The notes: generated by a model not told the origin, from the letters alone. Positions 1-10,976 are shown, counted from the first letter of the stretch. The stretch is DNA of 64,000 nucleotides from Notospermus geniculatus (GCA_002633025.1 NMRB01002995.1:1-64000); one strand, 5' to 3'. A program made the numbers and translations.

Positions 1-94
1 AGATGGCTTGTATGGGATTCTGATATGGCTTATGCTTTCCACCACTGTGCTAAAAAAGCCAAGCGGGCACAGTGCCTTTGGCACTATTTTTTAG

Positions 95-3000
95 AGTAAG
101 TGGGCAGAAGGGTGACAGCAGCGACTTCAAAGAGGACTACAACTATACACCGCACACGGTGGATTTTGAAGGTACAAGAGACAGTCTTCCGGTAAGTTGT
201 TACAAGGCAGAGTAGCAAACTGAATCAGAGAATGATAAGAACAACAAAAATGATAATTTCGAGTCAAAATTTCGAAAAATAGCGGAAATCTTTTTTTGAG
301 TTGTTGCCTGATTCTCCGAATGTTCTTTTCGCTTGCAGCAACTTGAGTGGCCAGACGACGGCATCCTGCCGAATTTCCTACCAACGCACAAGACATTCTT
401 CAACAGATTACAGAGGCTTTCGCTCAACTTCCTCCGGTTATTCGGAAAAGCTTTGAATCTTGAGGTAAGGCAATTAACGTCTCTGTTAACATGTCTTTGA
501 GTTAGGTAACACGTATGCGATATTGTCCCGGAATCTGGTTGCTGTTTTTTTACTTCCGGCTGCTTCACGCATAGATTTTGCACGTATCCGGAAGGCAGTT
601 ACGCAGCCCAGGGATGCAGTTCCGAATGGCTTCCGTCGTTTCACGCGATGTCATGGACGTAGTCTCCACATCTGCAGACTCTCAATTTAATTTTGATTTT
701 CACAAGTTATCTGAAGTTAAAGTTACCCGATTTTAGGTGCAAAAATCCACCGGATGATCGGTGACACTATACAGTAGGCCTAATTAGAATTCCTAGTGTG
801 CGTAGAGTAAAAAGATTCATAACTGCATAGCGGCATATCTTTTTATAACCATTTCCCCCCATTTTCATTAACTGGTTAATGAATACATGTAATTATTTAT
901 GGAAAAATACATATTGTATTTTTTGTGACACCTTTTTAAAACGGTGTCACCTATTTTCCACGGACGTTCAAGATGAACACGGTAACCAGTAACCTCCATA
1001 TTGAGTAGCTAGCTAGCGACACGTCCGTCAGTTTTTGCATACACTCATTGGAATCTGCTATTTTTACATTATAGGATTCCGATTACATTGCAAAGCTGCA
1101 TTCGAAGATGGGCCGTCCTGGCAATTTGTCATCTCTTCGTTTCCTCAAGTATCCACCTATAAAAGACGGCAAGTTACAGCATGGACCATGATTCTTGAGA
1201 TTTATTGACGAATTTGTTTCGATCCACTTGAAATATTAAGACCTGCGGTTACTTCGCCTTCGGACTATGCTCCTGAGTATGTAGTCCAAAGGCGAAGTGA
1301 TGTGAACCCTTGATTGCTTCATCGACAAGATGGTTTGGGAAGTAGGCCTACATGTATGTAGTCAAGCACAGTGTGTACATGAATATGAATACACCCAGTC
1401 CCATGCCTCTGACCAAAGCACCGACTCCATTCATAATGTCTTTGAAAAGTACTAGTACTAGTAGTTTTATAGTAGGGTCTTAGTTTTATAGCTGTCGGGT
1501 TCGTAGTTTTATAGTGGGGTCTTAGTTTTATAGTTGTCGGATTCTTAGTTTTATAGTAGGGTCTTAGTTTTATAGTTGTCGGATTCTTAATTTTATAGTA
1601 GGGTCTTAGTTTTATAGTTGTCGGGTTCGTAGTTTTATAGTAGGGTCTTAGTTTTATAGCTGTCGGGCTCGTAGTTTTATAGTAGGGTCTCAGTTTTATA
1701 GCTGTCGGGTTCTTAGTTTTATAGTTGGGTCTTAGGTATTCAGTCTTAGGTCATAGTTTTACAGACACCCGTCAAAGACAAGATGTTCTTGGCATTAGCT
1801 TCATGTCGACCCATATCTGGGGTTTACCCTTGCCTTGTAAACTCAGGTTAGGTTCATCTTCTCTGATAAATCAAGAATGTAGTCTGGCTTACGTGATACA
1901 GCAAACATTCTTACAACGGTTGTGTTTTCTTTCTACACGTGTAGGTATTACCAGTGGCCAACGGCTTGGTGCACACAAGGACTTTGGTATGCTCACCGTT
2001 ATGATGCAGAAGGACGTTGGAGGTCTTGAGGTTAGGTGCTTTTGTAATACAAAGGAGTTGCAGTGAATAATTTCTCTATTCAATACAATAAATCGGAAAG
2101 TCGTCTCCGAATATTTCGCAAATTTTCGACCCCAATCGGGGTCTTCCTCAGGTGATATGTAGAAGAGATCCCAGAGGTGAACGATGTGCAGATATCACCT
2201 CTGGGATCTCTTCTGCATAGTGCCTGAGGAAGACCCCGATCGGGGTCGAAAATTTGCGAAATATTCGGAGACGACTTTCCGATTTATTGTATACATGTAC
2301 TGTGTGTCTGTTTTTTAGCTCACCTGTGAGCTATAGTCGTCACGCGCCGTCGTCCGTCGTCGTCCGTCGTCGTCGGCGTCCGTTAGCAGGGCACGTTTCG
2401 TAACCGCTGGGCCTATTGGCACCAAACTTGGTACACATGTGTCACTAGGTGACATGACCTCAGACACCAAGTTTCGGTCCGATCTGATTCCTGGCTTGGC
2501 CACCAGGGGGGATGAACCGAAAACCTTTAAAGTGCAGTTTTGCCTTAACCGTTGATCGGATCGTCGCCAAATTTTTATCGTAGGTACATCTTATGAGGCT
2601 ACACGACATATCCCCCGGGTTTTTGNAAGACTTTGATTTCTTTAATGATGGGCCCAATCTGCCTAGGACTAGGCTAGTAGGCCAAGGGCCTAGGCTAGGC
2701 CTACCCTGCCCTGTTAGGTCTAGCTGTACAAAATAGGCCTAGGCCTAGGCCTACACTTGAACATGCAGTTGTCATCTGTTCTTCTGGGACATTCACCCAC
2801 AGGTGAGCACATGGTCCATGGACCATTTCATTTTATATCTACAAAACGTCAATAAATAATACATGTAGTCCTCGCCAATATCGTCTTTCTATACTGAGGG
2901 AGTAAGAAATGAAAGTGGAAAATAAGAAGTGGGAAATTTTGTCATTTTGCGCGAATTTTTAAATTTTACAAATTGGGAGAAATTTTTTCCCAGTTTGAGA

Positions 3001-5481
3001 AATATCGCCCAAAAAATCTGACAAGATTTATAAAATTTTTATAAAATTTCTCAAAATCGGATTTTTTTCCCAATCTGAGAAACTGATTGGCGCAAAATTC
3101 CAAAATTTCCCACTTTTATTTCTTACTCCCTTACTGGCTGTACAATTCAACCAGTCCATACATTTCGTGGGCTCACAGCAGTGGTTACGTACCGTACGTT
3201 TGAACTTAGGAATTAACAATAGCCAACCGTACAGGTAATAGTGAGGTTGCCTGCACGCAAGTCTATTGTTTCGCTGTACATGCCCTATTGTTCACTGACT
3301 GCCTTACAATTGGTTTGCGTCTACCAAAGTTGCGAAGTCTTCAAGATTAGCAAGGTTTCGCAAATCTGACCAAATATGAAGTACGAAATACGAAATTCAA
3401 CTTCATTTCGAGGACCTGACATATCTCTGGAGATGGTTGGTACCACAAATGCCCTGCTGCCAGTGCCTCTTTCAGAATTACATGTAAGACCGAGAGAGTT
3501 ATGATGCATCTTGAATTTTGAAATTCCCACTTCGTTACGAAAGTGGCAACGAAAGATAAATTCCAAAAATTAAAATACAGCGCAACTCTATCGGTCTTAC
3601 GTCATACACTAAAAGACGCTCTTGCAGCAGGCGGTATTTGTGGTACCAACCATCTCCTGAAATACATTCCGTCACGAAAATGAAGTCCAATTTCGTAGGC
3701 CTATATTGTACTACGTGTTTCGTCAAATTTGCGAAACCCCACTACTGTTCATTCCAGTTCCGAGTGGCGCGAGGTTTATCAACGATAGCTCCGCAACGCC
3801 TGGGCCGATTTTGATGAAACATACGTCAATCGACTTGTCTTTCTTGCCGGTATCTTATAATCCAAGTTTCATCGCGATATTCCCACTATTTCTCGATATT
3901 TTGACCCCTGTACATTTGCACGCGAGGTTGTGTACAAAGTGTAGTTCCACGATTTGGCCGCTACGAGCGCTGTGTTTTGCGTGGTCGCGTCGATTTTTCG
4001 TAGGGGTGGGCAGCCGCTCCTGCGTTCACGTGTTCAGCTGAGTTTTTCCCTGTGAGTTTATGTGCTAGAAATATGGATGTTTTCCGTTGCTATATTTGAC
4101 TAAATGTAATTTTATTCATCTGACGGACAATAAATCTCTGTTAGCATGGAATAAACTGAGGTCAGATGCGAACTGTCTGAGAGGCTTCTCTCCCCCGAAC
4201 AAATAGTCCGATCTGACGTTCCTCGTGTGGCGCTGGCGATGACGTCATTTCAATGGAGGCAGCCGATCGGCGAAAATGACATTTTCGTCAATTTCAACGA
4301 CTTAACTGCTGTGAAACGTAAACTTGGATTATAAGATACCGGCAAGAAAGACAAGTCGATTGACGTACATGTGTATGTTTCATCAAAATCGGCCCAGGCG
4401 TTGCGGAGCTATCGTTGATAAACCTCGCGCCACTCGGAACTGGAATGAACAGTAGTACATGTAGTAGCCCCTGAAGACGGTATTGGCGAGGACACCCACT
4501 TACTTATCTTGATCGTTGCTGTCTTGTCTGTTATCGGAGTCAGTTATTTTACAGATACTCACAAGATCTGGTGAATGGGTATATGCCGACATAAAAGAAG
4601 GGATGTTTGTTTTGATTCCCAGTGAATCGTTTGAGTTCTTGACATCCGGTGGATACGAGGGTGCGGTAAGTGATATCATATGTACATATGATATCATACA
4701 TGTATGTACATGATATCATACATGTGTGTACAGATGTATATTATTCTGACCCGGCGGAACCAGTTGTTGCAAGTCTACAATACAACTGGTTATACTGAGC
4801 GTCAACAGTGGACTTTAGGAAAGACACCACTCATATTGATGTAGGCCTGAAACCATCAAAAAAAATGGAAACAGTACACGAAGCAGTGAAACAACGCTAA
4901 ACCGACGTATTTCACCGCCTTGATACAACATGCCAAACGAAGTGCTTAATGCATACATGTAGGCCTACATGTACGTATTTCGAAATACGGTAAATTACGC
5001 GTACATGTAGGTCTACATGTACATATAAAGTCAGAACGTTCCTACCAGTAAAATTTAATGAAGCAGTAGAAAGTAGAATACTAGACATACACTGCACAGA
5101 TGTGAAAGGAATGGGAGTTCTAGGAATGCAAGTCCTTGGAACAACAGTCTGCAGCTGTAGGTTTACGTGTAATCGAATGGTCAAAAACAACCATAGATTC
5201 CTGGGGCATCTATAGCCCTTCACGCCGGCAAACGGGGTATCTCCTTCGGCATGCCGTCTCGGCTTGTTCTCTGATCTGAGCAGTTCGACCTCCCGTTTCA
5301 GGTACATCGTGCTGGCCTCCCCGCATTGCATGAGAAACTCCGCCTTCAAACAAGACGATCAGCTGCTTTCTTTGTCAACCCGGATAACGACAGTTACATC
5401 AACCCACTGGATGGATCCAACACCTTTCCAGGGCATTATCATAAAGACTATCTCTTCCAGAAGTTCCTAGCAATGTATTAG
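95..5481 (+). CDS. 2-oxoglutarate/Fe(II) oxygenase, isopenicillin-N-synthase-like, last six exons (5' end off window)
   Basis: Six exons join in frame: 95-191, 339-464, 1075-1168, 1945-2030, 4555-4665 and 5302-5481 (stop TAG), about 230 residues. All acceptors are AG and phases agree at every junction. The order of motifs is that of the isopenicillin N synthase/ACC oxidase class: a DFKEDY motif, a WPDDG...LPNF segment, an LRFLKYPP strand, the GAHKDFG iron site (H and D) followed by VGGLE, a TRSGEWV strand, then VHR (distal iron histidine) and RRSAAFF (R-x-S 2-oxoglutarate clamp). All iron and cosubstrate ligands are present. Family members are about 330 residues, so roughly 100 N-terminal residues lie left of the window. 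Such enzymes are soluble and oxidise small molecules; the substrate here is unknown. Exon 3 ends at a GC donor (G|GCAAGT), the only one keeping the frame. Introns carry repeats, including a minisatellite in intron 3 and three MITEs in intron 4. Confidence 0.9.
1461..1735. repeat. 42-bp minisatellite in an intron of the oxygenase gene
   Basis: About six and a half tandem copies of a 42-bp unit, itself made of two related halves that both contain TAGTTTTATAG (one ending AGGGTCT, the other GTCGGGTTC). It lies between exon 3 and exon 4 of the oxygenase gene. Copies differ by a few substitutions. Confidence 0.9.
2088..2288. mobile_element. Palindromic MITE, family A (copy 1)
   Basis: A near-complete inverted repeat with arms of about 90 bp; the outer ends read AATAAATCGGAAAGTCGTC and its complement. 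A related copy lies at 19144-19327 and a truncated half at about 24734-24835. One arm has an open frame (PEEDPDWG...) that creates spurious ORFs. It sits in intron 4 of the oxygenase gene. Confidence 0.85.
2313..2836. mobile_element. AGCTCACC...GGTCCATGGACC element (copy 1)
   Basis: One end is TTTTAGCTCACCTGTGAGCT followed by a GTCGTCCGT-rich stretch. The other end carries the palindrome ATGGTCCATGGACCAT. Copies in this window are at 16460-16819 and 34436-34870, with a partial one at about 52280-52985. The shared interior includes GTTAGCAGGGCACGTTTCG. There is no coding potential, so it is a non-autonomous element. It contains the single N at 2626. Confidence 0.75.
2896..3133. mobile_element. 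MITE with AGGGAGTAAGAAAT termini (copy 1)
   Basis: AT-rich inverted repeat. The left end reads GGGAGTAAGAAATGAAAGTG and the right end is its near complement (CACTTTTATTTCTTACTCCC). A second copy lies at 22274-22540. It is inside intron 4 of the oxygenase gene. Confidence 0.8.
3741..4456. mobile_element. TIR element, ACTACTGTTCATTCCAGTTC family (copy 1)
   Basis: Terminal inverted repeats of about 125 bp enclose about 460 bp without coding potential. The arms share GGCGCGAGGTTTATCAACGA. Other copies are at 8351-8796 and 33621-34073. Located in intron 4 of the oxygenase gene, so that intron holds three unrelated non-autonomous elements. Confidence 0.85.
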
Positions 5482-5650
5482 AATAAGGAATGATATCCGC
5501 CTGCCATGTCATGCAGTCTAAGCCTATGCGTAGTTTCTAGTCCATCGCAGACCTTCAAAGATGGCACTCAGTAAGAATCATAATCCACTGCCTCAATAGG
5601 TGTCGCTAGTTGCTAAAAAAATTTTGAAGTGAAAGGGACATCCAGGTCCT

Positions 5651-5758
5651 GGGGCCCTATGCATAAAACATCTTAAGTGTAAACTTTCCCTTAACTATTG
5701 TTCCAAACAAAAGATAAGGGCAATTTTACACTTAAGATGTTTTATGCATACGGCCCCT
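5651..5758. mobile_element. GGGCCC...CATAAAAC mini-palindrome
   Basis: About 108 bp hairpin element; the left end reads GGGGCCCTATGCATAAAACA and the right end is its complement. It belongs to a broad group recurring at 13372-13711, 32910-33033, 36819-36945 and 37322-37444. Confidence 0.8.
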
Positions 5759-5983
5759 GGTCAACTTTCCACACAAAAGACGTCCATTGTATGGACCTGG
5801 AATCTGATTACAGTGTGCTGCCCCCTATTGTAGTTATGATCCCCATTGTTTTCAGTGCTCAGCATTAGTCAGTTGAGGAAAACATAAACGAAGAAAAGTG
5901 TTGTAAATGTCTAAAAAAAACCCCACAATACTATGGACTCTACCAATGCTCGCATGTCGATGAGCCTTTTATACAACATCTTT

Positions 5984-6193
5984 ACCCCTCAGAGCGCCGT
6001 TATCGAGTATACTCGGTGCGACAATTCTCTTTTTTAGGACCGTTACCGAGTATACTCGGAAAAGGTCATAAAATTCAAATTTCAAAACACATGCATTTTT
6101 GGCAATTTTTTTCTTTTTTTCGAAATTTTTTTTTTTCGAAAAAAACCCGGTCACAGGGGCAGGAAAAGTTGAAAAAACCCGGCGCTCTAAGGG
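5984..6193. mobile_element. MITE with CCCCTCAGAGCGCCG termini
   Basis: The left end CCCCTCAGAGCGCCGTTA and the right end CGGCGCTCTAAGGG are inverted repeats, flanked by TTA on both sides, which would fit a 3-bp TTA target duplication. The interior has two CGAGTATACTCGG palindromes and a poly-T/poly-A hairpin. Confidence 0.65.
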
Positions 6194-7025
6194 TTACTGC
6201 CAGACTGCAACACAGTGTCAAATTGAACACAGTGTCATATTTATTACATATCTCTCCAGAAACCATTCTGGGGAACTCAAGGAACTGTTCTTTAAGCATT
6301 CGCTTGATCCTTTCGGATCTACAGGGAGTACAAAGCGACGACTCAATTACTAGTCTGACACGCTAATACGTTAGATGAAATAAAAGTATCTAAAAAATAA
6401 AAGAAAGTTCATTTTGTTCATAGACGTTTTACCATTCACAATTCTGCACCTTTGAATACGAAGGGACGTGTTATTTTTTTTAGTGCTTATGTACATGTAC
6501 ATGTACATGTAAATAAAAACTTATTCTGACACGCAACGATTTGTATTCGTGAAAGGAACTCTCAAGGGTCATTCACAAAAACGTAAGAGAATAAAATGCA
6601 TTTCTCTGATGAGCTTTCTTACCAAAGGATAATTTTTACAAATTTGTGAGCTGTATTGGAGAAGCTACAACGGATATGATGCGTTTTTTTTAAAGACGGG
6701 CAACTTCTCTTTGCTTGTACGATCCTCTTGATAATTCTAGAGCGAGACGCTATCGCTGTTGTTGTCGGCGTCCAAATCGCGGGGTTGTGAATGATCTCGT
6801 GACATTCTTCCAAGTCATCATTGGATCCAAGAACTGAGCTTTGTAGAGGAGAATGCGGAACTGATTTACAGCTCCTGTGCAAGCTCAATTCTTGGATCCA
6901 ATGATGAAGTCAGTTCCAAAAATTCAAAATGCCCTATAAAAAATCTCCCTCACCCACCAGTGGCTACACTGCTGGGTGAGCTGACCGTGTGTCGAATGCC
7001 GACGCTCGCCGTCTGGAGTATGGAA

Positions 7026-7385
7026 GAGCGGCGTGGTCTGGTGGTTAGCGAGACGGACTCCAGACTCCAGAGGGTCCCGGGTTCGATTCCCAGTCCTGAC
7101 CAAGAGAAAAACGTGCCTGTGACCTTGAGCAAGTCACTTTGCCTCACTTGCTTCACCCCACCCAGGTGCAAAGGGGGTGTATGTGGCTGGTAGTGATGGT
7201 CTGTATGTGAATGTTAGTCCAAGAGCGCTGAAATCGGATGCACCGGAACTGTAATACTCCCCAGGGAGTAGAGAAATGAAAGTGGGATGAACAGACCTAT
7301 AGCTGGGGAAAAATGTGACTAAGCGCCCTTCACACTGCCACTGTGTACAGTGCAGTAAAAGAGCTCTATATAAAAGGTCACATTT
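7026..7385 (+). mobile_element. tRNA-derived SINE
   Basis: The head looks like a tRNA, with an A-box-like GTGGTTAGCGAG and a perfect B-box GGGTTCGATTCCC at about 7078-7092; the loop ACTCCAGA resembles a tRNA-Trp anticodon loop. A body of about 280 bp follows and ends in GAGCTCTATATAAAAGG. Intact tRNA base pairing is not visible, so this is a retroposon and not a functional tRNA gene. Confidence 0.7.
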
Positions 7386-7495
7386 ACAAGTATAATTCTT
7401 GCATTATGCTTTGATACCGGAATTTTAAAAAAAATTCCGACCAGAAGAACACCTAGGGAGAGTATTTATCTGCATGTATTAACTACTTACACATG

Positions 7496-7877
7496 ACCGT
7501 GGTTACACTACATAAAAATACCCGTGTTTTTCCAGACCCGTGTCAAACCCGTGTGTACGAAAAGCCCGGCAAGGGGCCACACCGCTACACTGTAGTTGAC
7601 AGTTGCGCTGTAGTTGACAGTTGCGGTGCATGCACTGACTCTTCAGTCATTTCTGTATTGGCACACATTCTTGGAGGCGCGAAAACGACGTCACTTAATG
7701 GCTGCGCCATCTGTAGCCGTGCGAAGAACTAACGTAAACACGGGTATTTCGAAAAACACAGCGAGCTTGCCGTGTCGATCAATAACCCGTGTTTTTCAGA
7801 CACGGGTTTCTCGAAGCCCGGCGATTTATAGGTGTGACCGCAAAATCCCGGGGATTTTATGTAGTGTAACCACGGCT
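7496..7877. mobile_element. CCGTGGTTACACTACATAAA TIR element (copy 1)
   Basis: The left end CCGTGGTTACACTACATAAA and the right end TTTATGTAGTGTAACCACGG are perfect inverted repeats. The interior carries repeated ACCCGTGT motifs. Related copies are at 19636-19942, 25530-25674 (partial) and 30056-30300. Confidence 0.85.
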
Positions 7878-8186
7878 ATATTTCTTCCAATGCCAGTCTA
7901 CCCCGCCAAAAAATAGAAGTTGTTTACCGCAGCAGACACAACATCTTCCTTGTTCCAATTATTTTTGACCTTGTCATCAATCACGTGACTATGGGGTTAA
8001 TCTCATCTCCGAGATTCACATCTCATAAGATTTAATCGCATGATAAACATAGTTAGCAATATTGCTTGCCGAGTTGGCGTCATCACCCAGCACAAATATT
8101 GTCCATATCACAATATACCCGTCCTAATCAAATCACTGTAAATATTTTCCGACTGATGATAACATTTGTTACACAGATGTTGCTAG
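7878..8186. other. Intergenic, nothing recognised
   Basis: Unique AT-rich sequence with no exon, tRNA-like sequence or inverted repeat that I can support. Confidence 0.5.
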
Positions 8187-9203
8187 GCCACACATTTTTT
8201 ATTTCTTGGTTTACGGATCTTATTCCCATGGGTTTCTAGGAAGAAGGATGGACACCGACGATTTTTATGAACTTTTCGCTGACCTGGCTTGTGTTAATTC
8301 AATCATGCACAGAGGCCTGTTTGCAGACCAGTTCCCACGGAAACCAGGGAACTACTACAGTTCATTCCACTTCCCAGTGCGCGAGGTTTATCAACGATAG
8401 CAACGGCTGGGTCAAATTTGACGAAACATACGTCAGTCGACTTGTCTTTCTTGCCGGTATCTTTCTGCTATCTTCATTTTTCGCGTAAGGCCAGCATACA
8501 TGTAAGGATCCCTTTCTCAAAACCCATTTCATTTCGCCATGGTGTTCAGTGCAGTTTACACGTGCGCGATGCATTGCGTCATTTCAAAATGGCCGCCATT
8601 TCGGTCGTCAACACAAACTGTGATTTGTGAAGGAACTTTTTTCTGTCACGTTTTGCGGGAAAATGACAGTGATGATGGCTGTAACGCCAAAAAAAGACAA
8701 ATCGATTGATATATGGTATGTCAAATTCGGCCCAGCCGTTGCGGAGCTATCGTTGATAAACCTCGCGCCACTCGGAACTGGAATGGAGAGTAGTATTCAT
8801 ATTTTTTTAGACCCGGCCACTGTGTTATTTGTCGTTAGCTGACACACACGCAGCAATTTCATCGACCGAGCAAAAATTGGGCATCGGAGAAAAATAGAAC
8901 ATGTAGGCCTACATTGTAGGTCAGTACCGCCGATGTCTAAGACATCGGTAAGAGGATCACTTTTCACGTCTGGGATGAGCTCACACAACAGACAGAATGT
9001 TACATCCCCTGTGAATTTTCATGAAACAGACGGATTGTAAAGATCGGCGGCAAGGTGATAAAGTTATTTTTCCGATTATTTTTCTTTTTCTACATGTAAA
9101 TCGGGAAATGATAAGGTAATTTTTCCAATTATTTTCTTTTTCCAAAATCGGGAGAAACAACGCCGGCGGATCCGTAAACCAAGAAATAAAAATATTGGCC
9201 TTA
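8187..9203. mobile_element. 1-kb TIR element with a nested MITE
   Basis: Ends are inverted repeats of about 33 bp sharing TTTCTTGGTTTACGGATC next to GGCC. The interior holds a complete copy of the ACTACT...GTTC family (8351-8796), so this is a nested insertion. No transposase frame is seen. The right end lies 11 bp from the stop codon of the calsequestrin-like gene on the minus strand. Confidence 0.65.
8351..8796. mobile_element. TIR element, ACTACTGTTCATTCC family (copy 2, nested)
   Basis: Same termini as 3741-4456 but a shorter, different interior containing GTGCGCGATGCATTGCGTCA. Nested inside the 8187-9203 element. Confidence 0.85.
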
Positions 9204-9213
9204 GGAGAATTCA

Positions 9214-9312
9214 TCAGATCAGGTCGTCTTCCTCGGGGACCGTCATGATTCCAACTGTCTGTATTTGGAGTACGTGCGCGACGAACACATCCACAGAACT
9301 TGGTGGGATTAA
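9214..9312 (-). CDS. Calsequestrin-like, probable last exon (short C-terminus)
   Basis: Read leftwards this gives 32 codons and TGA. The acceptor AG lies at 9313-9314 in a weak pyrimidine context, and the exon continues the 10216-10371 exon in phase 0. The residues ...QTVGIMTVPEEDDLI align with the last beta strand of calsequestrin (PQIGVVNVTDADSVW in vertebrates). The usual C-terminal helix and Ca-binding acidic tail are missing, and a 1-kb TIR element begins 11 bp past the stop, so the end may have been cut off by insertion. Identification depends on the neighbouring exon and would be weak alone. Confidence 0.45.
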   Translation of the reverse strand, partial: LIPPSSVDVFVAHVLQIQTVGIMTVPEEDDLI

Positions 9313-9779
9313 CTCTAATTAGGTCTTCTAAATTCTGAAATATCGACCTGCAATTCTAGTGGGCTGTTGTGAAAGTATGACATTATCAATTTGTGCGTTC
9401 ATACTCGTACACGTACAGTAAATGTATATGTTGAATGATCGACAAGTTTGCTAAGACTACGAAGATTCTGCACGGGCCTTGCAGACGGTGGTTTCCCCAA
9501 TGTCTCGGGCAGTAAGACAATTTTTTTGCGAAAAAATCTGTTGTTGAAAGATCAGTTCGTTATGATATGAGAACAATGGGAGACTTTACTGCCGTTAGAG
9601 GCCACCACCAGTTAGTGGTCATAGAACGTCATGGAATTTGATGTCACAGCGAAGAACTGCATACATCATGCCGTTGAGGCTATGACTTTAATACGTCTAT
9701 GACGTCAAATTTGAGACGTTCTAGAACCGCTAAAAGGCAGCAACTTCTAATAAGAGGTTCTCTGGTTGACATTAGTGAA

Positions 9780-9887
9780 CTTCTGCAAGCGCCCGGTTAG
9801 GCTCTACGACGACGTTTATCTATTGTTTGAGTGCACCCAAACAATAGATAAACGTAGTCGTATGGCCTAACCGGGCGCTTGCAGAAG
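9780..9887. mobile_element. Foldback hairpin element
   Basis: Arms of about 50 bp, nearly perfect, separated by a loop of about 7 bp; the outer end reads CTTCTGCAAGCGCCCGGTTA. MITE-like. Confidence 0.8.
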
Positions 9888-10007
9888 CTCTCTATTTTTT
9901 TGTAGTTTCAACGTTTATGAGGTATTTGTAGACCGGGGTTCCCTGAACTTTCTTGAAGCTGCTGATAGAGGACGCGGTGATACGAACGTGCGTTCTAACA
10001 GACACTA

Positions 10008-10133
10008 GAGCGTTTTCGCAAAGCCCCCGAAACGCCAACGCGAACGTCTATCCTTTTGTTCGGTGCTCTCTTCTCGGTGTCCAACAATGGGATTGGCCTT
10101 CGCGTCGGCGTTTCGGGGGCTTTGCGAAAACTC
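10008..10133. mobile_element. Foldback element GAGCGTTTTCGCAAAGCCCC
   Basis: Inverted arms of about 37 bp (GAGCGTTTTCGCAAAGCCCC and complement) around a 50-bp centre. It generates two spurious overlapping ORFs, one on each strand. Confidence 0.8.
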
Positions 10134-10215
10134 CCTAATAAGTGGTGTCCACCTGGTATCGGGGAAGCTAGATGCTGTTACTAACTTCAAGCAAGAAGTA
10201 AAATCTGTAACTTAC

Positions 10216-10371
10216 CGTCGGGTATGGTCCGGGATCGATCCAAACAATACAGATGTTTTCATTCTCTCCATTGGCTCGGGCGAGCTTTTTGAGCAGTGTA
10301 AAAAACATCATTCCGTTTTCCGTATGGGGGCGTACGAAGGCAATGATCAGATGAGAATGTGGATTGTGCAT
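10216..10371 (-). CDS. Calsequestrin-like protein, thioredoxin-fold domain 3 exon
   Basis: A 52-codon exon bounded by a good acceptor (CTTTTCTGAAATTTAG) and donor (ACG|GTAAGTTAC), phase 0 at both ends. The pattern HLIIAFVRP, FFTLLKKLARANGEN, ICIVWIDPGPYP matches calsequestrin (IVAFAE..., LK.VAQDN.EN, LSIIWIDPDDFP) in order and spacing; the WIDP motif is especially typical. Calsequestrins are calcium-buffering proteins of the endoplasmic/sarcoplasmic reticulum lumen built from three thioredoxin-like domains. Only part of domain 3 is seen. I found no upstream exons between 10372 and 17000, so the gene is either a fragment or has distant 5' exons. A PDI b'-type thioredoxin domain is the main alternative. 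Confidence 0.65.
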
Positions 10372-10433
10372 CTAAATTTCAGAAAAGAGACAGCAATTAT
10401 CAGAGAGTCTACATGTAAGAAATATTTTTCTAC

Positions 10434-10646
10434 TTAAAGGACCACGGTATTGTCACTTTTTCTCGACAGTCGGCGACACCGCGCCACTCTCCAACCCAGG
10501 GACTAACTACGTTGTCGGCGAATTGACCTGATTTACTACGTACATTTTGTAATGCATTTTTGTAGTTCGTCTTACTGCCGCTAGGTGGCTCCCTCTACGT
10601 CGGCAGTCAAATAACGCATTTGAGATACAATACCGTGCTCCTTTAA
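10434..10646. mobile_element. TTAAAGGA(G/C)CACGGTATTG MITE (copy 1)
   Basis: 213 bp with inverted ends TTAAAGGACCACGGTATTG and CAATACCGTGCTCCTTTAA. A copy of the same length in opposite orientation lies at 49899-50111, and a truncated one at about 19430-19470. Confidence 0.9.
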
Positions 10647-10976
10647 ATCATCTGTGTATTATGCACTACTGCACTGCAGGTAGTACTGAACGGGTGTCTA
10701 CAAAACTAAGACCCGAGCTAACAAACGTACGTCACAACTACAAATGTCAGAACCCGGAGTATGGGCGGTTATATCCGCAAATAAATACGTTACGAAATAA
10801 ATATATTATTATTCACGATCTCTAGTCATTGTGCTGTGATCTTGAGTCGGAGCTAAGAATGACGTTGAGCGGCGCTGCAGTCGTCGGACGATCTCGAGTA
10901 GTAGGTGTGAAAGAAAATAGGTTGCGCTGCAGTCGTAAAAATGATCTGGACTCGTGATGGTGCACAGACGTTACAT
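10647..10976. other. Intergenic, short repeats only
   Basis: Contains a fragment (ATGGGCGGTTAT..CCGC, about 10763) of the terminus of the 48369-51329 element and two GGCGCTGCAGTCGT-type repeats (about 10868 and 10922), related to those at 30680-30790. No exon seen. Confidence 0.5.

Larger units (their letters stand above)
5482..7025. other. Intergenic, repeat-rich, no gene seen
   Basis: This stretch downstream of the oxygenase stop holds two small MITEs (listed separately), an ACATGTACATGTACATGT run near 6490, and otherwise unique AT-rich sequence with no convincing exon on either strand. Confidence 0.6.
9313..10215. other. Intron of the calsequestrin-like gene, with two hairpins
   Basis: Contains the two foldback elements at 9780-9887 and 10008-10133. 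The remainder shows no exon. Confidence 0.5.

Noticed and set aside
7026-7100. tRNA gene (Trp-like)
   Set aside because: A- and B-boxes exist but acceptor and D stems do not pair, and a long SINE body follows.
9214-9360. Alternative minus frame with CVRRARTPNTDSW
   Set aside because: Longer open frame overlapping the calsequestrin-like exon, but it runs on into the TIR element and does not continue the upstream exon.
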